A DNA stretch of 64,000 bases from Stenogyne calaminthoides (lineage: Eukaryota; Streptophyta; Magnoliopsida; Lamiales; Lamiaceae). The notes below the pieces were generated by a model that was not told the origin of the DNA, ran no database searches, and saw only the letters and a program-made list of their open reading frames with translations. Shown one piece after another: positions 57,272 through 64,000 of this stretch. Position 1 is the first letter of the stretch; each line of letters begins with the position of its first letter. The stretch spans positions 17,602,175-17,666,174 of the forward strand of contig JBBCBC010000025.1 in assembly GCA_037126765.1 (NCBI GenBank), in the 5' to 3' direction. A program made the position numbers and the translations under genes.

Positions 57272-59559
57272 TCTTCTTCAGGAGTATTTGAACTTTTGAA
57301 GTTCTTTGGGAATACCAAACATCTTGTACATCCTTTGCATCAGCTTGTCAAGATCTTCTCTTCTGTGAATCCCTCCTTTATCAGCAAATCCATAGTAAGC
57401 ATCCTTGAATTTGAGAGTATGGAGCTTGTTATCTGGACGCATAGGTGGAAGAAGTTGTTCGAAGGGAGGAGCTTCAGGTATCAATGTCATGATCTTCTCT
57501 TCCTTCATCACAATCTGGTAGAAGTCTGGGTACTTCGTTTCTAACCAGTTCCGTAATTCATCATCATTTTCAGTCTGGTCTTGATGAATCGGAATTATCT
57601 ACAAGATGTACACGTCACACAACCATTCTGCTCTGATTTGATCCCATTCTGGAAGCAGATCTAGCCGGGCACAGAGGATGTCTTTAACTGGTGCCGGAAA
57701 GGCTTTCTCTTCCCAAGCAATATCCTCTGCTGCAATTTCCTGCTTTCTCTTCCATCGAATGTATGCGATGTTTAGTCCTTTAGCTTCTGCCAACTTCTGC
57801 TTCTTAATGGCAGCTTCTCTTACTCTCAGTCTGTTTTGCTCTTGAATTTGTTCAGGAGACATCTGGCTCTTGGTAGAGGATATTTGCCCTTGTCTCTGAA
57901 TTTCAGCAGTAGATTTCGTCATCTTGCCCTTACCTTTCTTTCTCTTTAGACTCTGCTCAGGTTCATCTTCTTCTGCAAGTTTCTTCGCAAGTTCAAGGCT
58001 CTTGGCGTGATCATCAGAATCCATCCTTTGTTGTACAGAAGAAGAGAAGTCTTCAATCTTATCCACTTTGGCAGTAACATCAGAAAGAGCAATCTTCTGC
58101 TCAGTGATCTCCTTCCTTTGATCCTTGAGCTCTTTGCTATGTTGCTCCACAATCTCTTTTAGTTTAGCAACATCAGGTGGAGTAAAAAGATCAGTAGATA
58201 GAATGGCTTCAGGCAAGTCAGATACAGTGGCTTCTGGTAAAGACGCAATGGTTACCATCTGTATCTGTTTTTCTTCTTTCTCTTGTCCTTCCTCCTTTTT
58301 GGTTTCATCAAAAAATTTGGACAGCCTGTGATTCAGAGCACTAAACTGCCTTGTTATCTCCTCCCTGAGTTCCTCAACAGCAAGAGGAGTGATCTGAGTA
58401 GTTGTAGAAGGTGCGGGGGCCAGAAATCTTCTAAGAGCAAATTCAATATCCTTCCTGGCACGTTCTGTAGAAGCCACAAAATGCTTCCAACCCATATCCA
58501 TGTGAGTGTCAGTCTTCTCCAGGGATGCCCAGACACTTTCCAGTAGAATCTGTGTTTCACTAAGCATGTCCGTCTGAATTTTGAGTTTATCAGACTAGAG
58601 AGTGAGCTTCTCAGGAAGAGGGTTAACCAGTTGCATCACATCAGAAAGGATGGCATTATGCATCTGTGTGAGCTTCTCAACTGTGAGCTTCCGTTCTCTG
58701 TCAACCAGATTCGTTTGCTCTTCTTCAAAACGCTTCATCAGATCTGATGTGAGAGCTGTGAATTTCTCTTCAATGGCAGCCTTTACCCCATCCTGAATTT
58801 TCTCGGAACTAAGATCTAGGGTATCGGAGCTCAGCATAGCAGTCTGGTCAGATGTTGATGCCTTGCCAAGCTGGGTCTCATCTGCAGCACCCACTCTTGG
58901 TTCATCGGCAGCTTGTCTGATAGAATGATTGATACGTTGTGCATGAAAGAGCACTTGGAGGATAAGTACTCTTCATTCCTCTCGTTCAGATCGAACTTCC
59001 CTGAGTCTTTCCGCAGTCTTGACTTGAACATACCCAACCAATCCATATCAGATGTTTTCTTGATGATTGCAGTCATGACACTGATCTTATAAGAGGTGAC
59101 AGCATCAAGACTATAGGTTGAGCACAGAATCACCTTCTGCACAATCTCAAAGAGAATGTGATATTTCCTCTTCAGGTAAGGAGCTTTGACATTCAGTGTA
59201 TGATCCTTATTTGCTGGCCTCAACAGCTCGGCTTCAAGAAAATCCTTCTCTCCTACATCAGTTGTGAAGGTTTCTGGGTTGATGCTTCCTCGAGTGAGAC
59301 CAAAGATTCTCTGAAGATCATCATTCGTGATTCTTACTTCCAATCCTCCAACGGAAGAAATCAAATCAGCATCAATATCCTCGTCCTTCTGTAGGTTATA
59401 TAAAAACTCTAGGGCTTCATGAGTGTGGACTGTGTTTTGATGTCTGTAGCAGTATTGTTCAAGACCACACGCTCGCAGGCACTCCAGAATTTCCAACGAT
59501 TCAGGATCTGAGGTGACATAAAATACCACATATTTCTCATCAATGATATCCTTCTTCAT
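57272..59559 (-). pseudogene. Sirevirus-5 env-like gene with 5' intron (broken)
   Basis: A 5' exon ends CTG at 59820, intron 59819-59619 ends CATATCATACAG, and ATG MKKDII follows at 59559. The N-terminal domain has SDPESLEILECLRACGL, ALEFLYNL, ITNDDLQRIFGL and KRKYHILFEIVQKVI. The middle is coiled-coil-like (58560-57900) with a KRKKGKGK basic patch. The C-terminal domain has LPEWDQIRAEW, WLETKYPDFYQIVM and LIPEAPPFEQ. Breaks: a frame change near 58950, stops at 58594 and 57599. The colinear match with Sirevirus-1 at both ends shows that both descend from one functional protein. No membrane segment is seen. Confidence 0.72.
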
Positions 59560-60375
59560 TGATGCGAAATTGCAGATCTTTTTGCCTTGGCCCTTTCGTG
59601 CAATAAGATGTGCTATTTCTGTATGATATGCAAACTGATATTAGTTTGAGTAAACTATTTCAATAAACTCAGTCAAACGAACAATCTAAGCATGAATTAA
59701 GTAAATAAGCATATAGATCAGTGCATATAACAGATATAAATTACAGACACACAGCAGCACGATTTGTAAACCTAATAACCACTATGAGTGAATTTATGCA
59801 GTACTTAAAAGAAAATTACCAGATATTGATTTGTAGGTTTGAATAAACGTGAAAATAGAATCAATCGATTTTGGAAAATAATTTCTAAAGATTTTGAGAT
59901 TTTGATCTTTTAAGAAACTCATAAGAAGAAGGAGTGGAAAGAGGTTTTCAGAGAAAGATTTGGGTTTATATTATGCGAGGGAAACCTCTTTGCACAACTT
60001 CCCATAAGTACTCAAGTGTCCGTGTTTTGAAATCAATGGTTGAGATTAGTCGGCCGTAAAGTGTTTTAATCGCACGGTTGAGAAAAGTAGTCTTCTCGTA
60101 TTTTGGACGCAAAAACTCGCAATAAACCGCATTAAATACATATTCCCATATCCGCATTTAATGTTTTGCAGTGCATTCGTCACAAAGTTAAGAGAACAGT
60201 AGTAAAAGCCAATTTATTTAAATAAGACATATAAAATGATCAGAAAGAGATAAATAAGAAACGTATCTGACTGATTGATAATGTAATCAATCAGTTACCA
60301 CTGTGATCTGGTCTGGTTGGCTTGATTACTGTTGACCTTACTGATGGTAGCCTATCCCTTAGCATTTCCCAACAA

Positions 60376-60503
60376 TATTCCACTCATCTGATCAGATTCC
60401 TGTTTGATCCAATCTGATACTTATATGATCCTCTTATCTGATCAACTTATCTGATCAACTTATCTGATCCTCTTATCTGATCAACTTATCTGATCCACTT
60501 CAA
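60376..60503. repeat. TCTGATCAACTTA tandem/palindrome cluster
   Basis: CTGATCAACTTAT occurs repeatedly at 16-19 bp spacing with TGATCC variants. It occupies the same position between the antisense unit and the env-like gene as 4466-4672 in Sirevirus-1. Confidence 0.6.
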
Positions 60504-60852
60504 CATTCAGCAATTCAGTACTTCAGAACTCAGGATTTCAGATTTCTTGTTCAGGTCATTCTGATGTTCAGCTGTATTAAACTTCAGTCTTCTTCTATTC
60601 AGGCCACGTTTCCTAGGGATTTGTGCCATACTCCCGCCAATGCTTTTACTTCGGGGAGTCAAAAAGTCACCTCGATTCCCTAAGTCGGCGTGATGTGACA
60701 GTTTTCAATGATGGTGTGGATACTTTGTGATATCACACACCGTAAACTCATCCAACCATCATTCGCGTACTTCTTACGCGTTGTCCTGGCGGTGCTAATT
60801 TCTCTAAAAGGCCTTGAGAAATTAAATTTACACTTCTACCCCTGTTTTTCTT

Positions 60853-60862
60853 CTATAAATAG
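60853..60862 (+). promoter_or_regulatory. TATA box of the Sirevirus-5 antisense unit
   Basis: CTATAAATAG followed by ACACACAACATAAACCATTCACC, colinear with the Sirevirus-1 antisense promoter. Confidence 0.55.
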
Positions 60863-60910
60863 ATCTGGGGTTTTATACACACAACATAAACCATTCACCT
60901 TCTTTATCTT

Positions 60911-61523
60911 TCCATTAGTTTATACTCCATGTTTTCCGGTGAACCCTTGTTTCCGGTGGAACTTTTGGCAAAAACCTTTTAACCCTTTTCAAATGATTTC
61001 AGCTTCTCAAATCAACCTTGTCCTTCCTTTATTACTGCTTTTGTCATCATCAAAGATTACACATACGATTATTGCCAAGCTTCTCTACCACCGAGGCGGC
61101 GGATCTGCTATCGCAAATGAGAATACACTTCTCATAACCGTATGCACCTTGTGTGCCTATCGAGATGACGAAATTAGTATCAACAGACTCAGTCTGATGC
61201 AAAACATGAGTTTGGTATGCGATCTTGATCAGACAATAGCTGATCATCGTATATCAAACTCAATATTTGCATGCGACACTTGTAGCCATGTGGTCTTTGC
61301 ACCACATCTTTGGCACTTGTGTCCATTTAACAGCTGGAGAGCCCTATTGATTTTAGGGGCTCCTGGCTTAGAAATCCTTCAATACCGCTCTCGCTCCTCA
61401 CTCCGAAGCTCTGAGGGTGGCTTTAGGATTATTTCAAAGCCTCTCACACCCCTTTTAGGGTTGGGGGGAAAATGGGAGCATCAGGCTCTAAAATCTTCAA
61501 AGCCTCTCTCCCACCCCCTCTAG
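60911..61523 (+). pseudogene. Antisense ORF of Sirevirus-5
   Basis: ATG within TCCATGTTTTCCGG (about 60929) opens MFSGEPLFPVELLAKTF and then a TAA. In another frame the continuation reads MISASQINLVLPLLLL, HRGGGSAIANENTLL, YRDDEISINRLSL and a long tail to 61523. A frameshift between the two parts is likely, since Sirevirus-1 has both in one frame. Function unknown; the hydrophobic Leu stretch could be membrane-seeking, but this is weak. Confidence 0.5.
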
Positions 61524-61562
61524 GGTTAGGGTTTATGGTTTATGGTTTAAGGTTTATGTAAT

Positions 61563-61630
61563 GACCTCTGGGTCCTTTTGTACTTGTAACTTGTAATGTA
61601 AATCTGACCTCCGGGTCTTTATCAATGAAA
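61563..61630 (+). terminator. Twin GACCTCCGGGTC motif ending the Sirevirus-5 antisense unit
   Basis: GACCTCTGGGTCCTTTT (61563-61579) and GACCTCCGGGTCTTT (61606-61620) followed by ATCAATGAAA. TTGTACTTGTAACTTGTAAT between them is also present in Sirevirus-1. Confidence 0.55.
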
Positions 61631-61848
61631 AGTTCTATTATTTCATTGTTGTGTGTTTTATGTTTCCTTATGCGATTGAAGTTTTAATCTTATGTAACTT
61701 GCTTGTTGAACATTAGCTTAATCGACTTACAAAGTATGAAACAACCAAACTGATCAGTTCCTTTAATATGATATGCCTTAATCTGATCAGTTCTGATCAG
61801 TTGAGGTACCTTCCTCAACTGACTCTTTCTATCTGGTCAGTCTCTTAA

Positions 61849-62148
61849 TCAACTGGTCTTGGAGACTAGTCCACCAAACATTTCTGGTGCACTTTCTCCG
61901 AGATCCAGAAGCCCTAGCTCATTGCATAATTCTCTGAATCTGATCTCAGCTAGTGGCTTGGTTAAAATATCAGCTTTCTGTTTATCAGTATGGATCTTTT
62001 CCATTATGATATTCTTCTTTTCAACATGATCTCTTATAAAATAGTGTCTGACATCTACATGCTTGCATCTTGTATGTACACACAAATTAAACGAGGATTT
62101 GATCCTCGAGAATTTCAGTGATTGCAATAACACTATTATCACGACCGC
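61849..62148 (-). pseudogene. pol: C-terminal end of Sirevirus-5 pol (RNase H tail)
   Basis: HTRCKHVDVRHYFIRDH, KADILTKPLAEIRF and ESAPEMFGGLVS match the end of Sirevirus-1 pol. An extra roughly 26 bp near 62078-62106, containing the inverted repeat CGAGGAT/ATCCTCG, interrupts the segment. DNSVIAIT just upstream is the last recognisable pol before the truncation. Confidence 0.85.
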
Positions 62149-64000
62149 ATAATTTTGACTTAAACACAACTAAGCTGAATATAGAATACGTTAAGTAGCT
62201 ACAATGTTATAATTCCAATGGAAAAAAATAAACCAAGGATTCTTAGATACTTAAGACTTGCGGTAAGGATTGGGAACAACAACTACTTGACCATATATTA
62301 CTGATATATCCGGTAGTAGATCTAATGAAAGCACTATTGGGAATTCCGATTGTTTTTCACCTATAAGTTTGATCCTTTTGAAAACCACGAGATTTATTTA
62401 GGTTTACCTAAAACTTAGCCAATAAACATGTACAGGGTTTGAGGTTAACTTGACCTAACTTGTCGATTACGCAACCTCCATAATCGAAATCATTTTTTTT
62501 GAATGCCCACTAAGCTTGTTGGGAGATCTAGATTATCATCGATGGGTAAAATAAACCAAGGTTTATTGTCCCTTGAGATACTTAAGAATCTGGTCCCTTT
62601 GTAAACGAGTTCCATGGAATGTCTTCGTGGCTTTTTGCAATGGATTTGCACGAATCCTCGCACATACACCTGAAACGAGTCAAAAATGTTATATATGGTC
62701 CGCCTAGAAATCGGTATAGTAGAGATCTAATGAGAACCCTATATTCTTTCCGATTAGTTTTCGACCATTCTCATCTGGATCCATCTTGAAACCGGCCGCG
62801 GATTCAATTAGGAATTATTGGCTTTTCTGAAAAGTATGCTTTTTGAACTCAAACTAAAGAAAGCAATAAACTTCGTAGTGTTCATAGACTTTTGACGTTC
62901 ATTCTCTTTGATGAATATTCCTTCGACTATACATTTTGTAGTTAACATTTTGAATACTCTAAAAACTTTAAACCCGTAACTTAAGATTAATTCAACATCC
63001 TCGACCCATCATGGACATCTATTAACTTCCCCCTTTTGTGATCCAAACTTATCTTTTTACAATTTATCTAAACTCGTGGTTTTTATTGGGTTTCACAAGA
63101 TGATTTCATAAAGATGAAATAATGATGGTTTAACAACGAACCATGAGATATCTTTCCATCTTCTAATGCGAATAAGGTTATGTCCACTATTCCTTTAGTG
63201 AAACCATATCTTTATCAAATCAAGAGGTTGTTCAAAGCTCTCTTTAAATTAAAGACATCTTGGGAAATATCTGCGTGTATGCTTCAATACATGTAATAAG
63301 TTTGAGTTAATGAGTTTTAAAACTTTTTCTTCTTTTGAGCATAAATGATAAAGGTCTTCATTGATGATTTGGTCTTTGACAAAGTACTCTTGAAAAACTG
63401 AGTTGGAAATCAAAAGCAAAAAGGGTTAAAAACCTCGGATAAGATAGAAAAAAGCCGAGTTTGTTGAGATCTTAAGTTCTTGGATCGGATAACTAACCCT
63501 TGAACCCTCAAAGAGTAAGTTCGGTTTGGAAACTTTTCTTCATTTCCATGTCTGCACGGAATGGTTGAACATTTTACTTTTGTCTTTTTAAGACACCTTT
63601 TCTTTTGAAAACAATTATTTAGTGGAATAATTAACAACACTTTGTCTTATTCAATTATCTAACGCTTGAGAATGATTGGGCAATATCTATCTTCAATGAA
63701 AAGTATGGAGGACTTAAATCAATGCAAGATATTTTATTCCTTCCTTCAAAAGGTTAATCAACTTTGGAGAAATTATAGTGATTCGAAGAGGTTAGGAGAT
63801 ATTCTGATTTTGAATCTTCATTTGATCTTGAGCTTTACCTTCGAGTCTTCCTTGCGTCGACTTACATCATCTTTAGTAGAACATGTATTCTGTCTGACCG
63901 TGGTTCCCAACAATCGTTGAGCCTTGATAGGCGACTACCTTGTCAAGTCTGGTTCGGTTTCTTGAAAACTTCGACCCAAGGTTTCAAACTTGAAACCGAC
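62149..64000. other. Unassigned AT-rich sequence with a diverged internal duplication
   Basis: No coding family recognised. ATAAACCAAGG (62228 and 62551), GATACTTAAGA, AGATCTAATGA (about 62318 and 62723) and TTCCGATT...GTTTTCACC-like stretches recur in the same order, indicating an old duplication of some 320-400 bp. Short frames at 63410-63640 and 63666-63920 look random. Confidence 0.4.

Larger units (their letters stand above)
55521..62148 (-). mobile_element. Sirevirus-5: 3' half of a Sirevirus-like copia in the copia-4 RT
   Basis: On the - strand the order is end of pol (62148-61849), antisense unit (61685-60708), palindrome cluster, env-like gene (59970-57272), PPT (57088-57076) and LTR (57075-55521), the same order as Sirevirus-1. 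The 5' part is missing: pol similarity stops at about 62148 and unrelated sequence follows. Its env-like and antisense units are clearly diverged from Sirevirus-1, so it represents another subfamily. Confidence 0.87.

Noticed and set aside
60708..60910. Upstream part of the long + strand frame in Sirevirus-5 as coding sequence
   Set aside because: It lies before the TATA box at 60853 or in the presumed leader. The similar frame at 4192-4383 is likewise promoter sequence.
1..64000. CRISPR arrays, tRNA or rRNA genes, bacterial operons
   Set aside because: None found by eye. The direct repeats are LTRs or minisatellites without unique spacers, and the sequence is plant nuclear in style.

Overview
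The window is repeat-dominated plant nuclear DNA. Nothing here looks like a normal host gene in working order. The identifiable coding material belongs to LTR retrotransposons of both superfamilies (Ty1/copia and Ty3/gypsy), plus one broken intron-containing Ulp1-type protease gene. The lineages (Sirevirus-type copia, Tat-type gypsy with two RNase H domains, plant tRNA-Met primer sites TGGTATCAGAGC) and the intron and TATA style point to a flowering plant, probably a eudicot. I cannot name the species.

Layout. (a) 1-17395, + strand: the 3' part of a Sirevirus-like copia element (here Sirevirus-1): pol, then a noncoding stretch holding an antisense unit, then a separate intron-containing 'env-like' gene, polypurine tract and LTR. 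It is followed by two further [env-like + LTR] units in tandem. (b) 17396-43346, - strand: a second copia element (copia-2). Sirevirus-1 interrupts its integrase. Its 5' leader carries a solo LTR (19781-21014) and a whole Tat-type gypsy (21669-31506, TSD ACGAC). Its 5' LTR carries a complete third copia (copia-3, 33012-42278, TSD TCCAT). (c) 43347-48720, - strand: exons of a Ulp1/C48-type protease pseudogene with a DUF1985-like N-terminal region. Copia-2 cut it just after the catalytic-Cys motif, and a solo LTR sits in an exon (44873-46416, TSD TCTTT). Three of its introns hold minisatellites built on one roughly 22-bp monomer. (d) 49053-55520, + strand: the 5' part of a fourth copia (copia-4): LTR, primer site, gag, protease, integrase and the start of RT. 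(e) 55521-62148, - strand: a Sirevirus related to (a) (Sirevirus-5), inserted in the copia-4 RT and carrying the same pol / antisense unit / env-like / LTR order. (f) 62149-64000: AT-rich sequence I cannot assign.

The most interesting signal is an antisense transcription unit lying downstream of pol in both the Sireviruses (copia) and the Tat element (gypsy). The copies share a CTATAAATAG TATA box, a small ORF with SGEP and GGG(S/F)A motifs, closely similar nucleotide stretches further on, and a twin GACCTCCGGGTC signature at the 3' end. Two superfamilies that diverged before plants existed should not share this by descent. It suggests capture or exchange of an antisense cassette.

Other points are a clear record of unequal LTR-LTR recombination in the tandem env/LTR array, the conserved env-like protein with its own 5' intron, and the 135-bp higher-order minisatellite in the Ulp1 pseudogene. 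Almost every retroelement ORF is broken. The longest unbroken frames are a 418-codon env-like frame at 14462-15718, a 427-codon gypsy integrase frame at 26638-27921 and a 404-codon copia integrase frame at 53699-54913.
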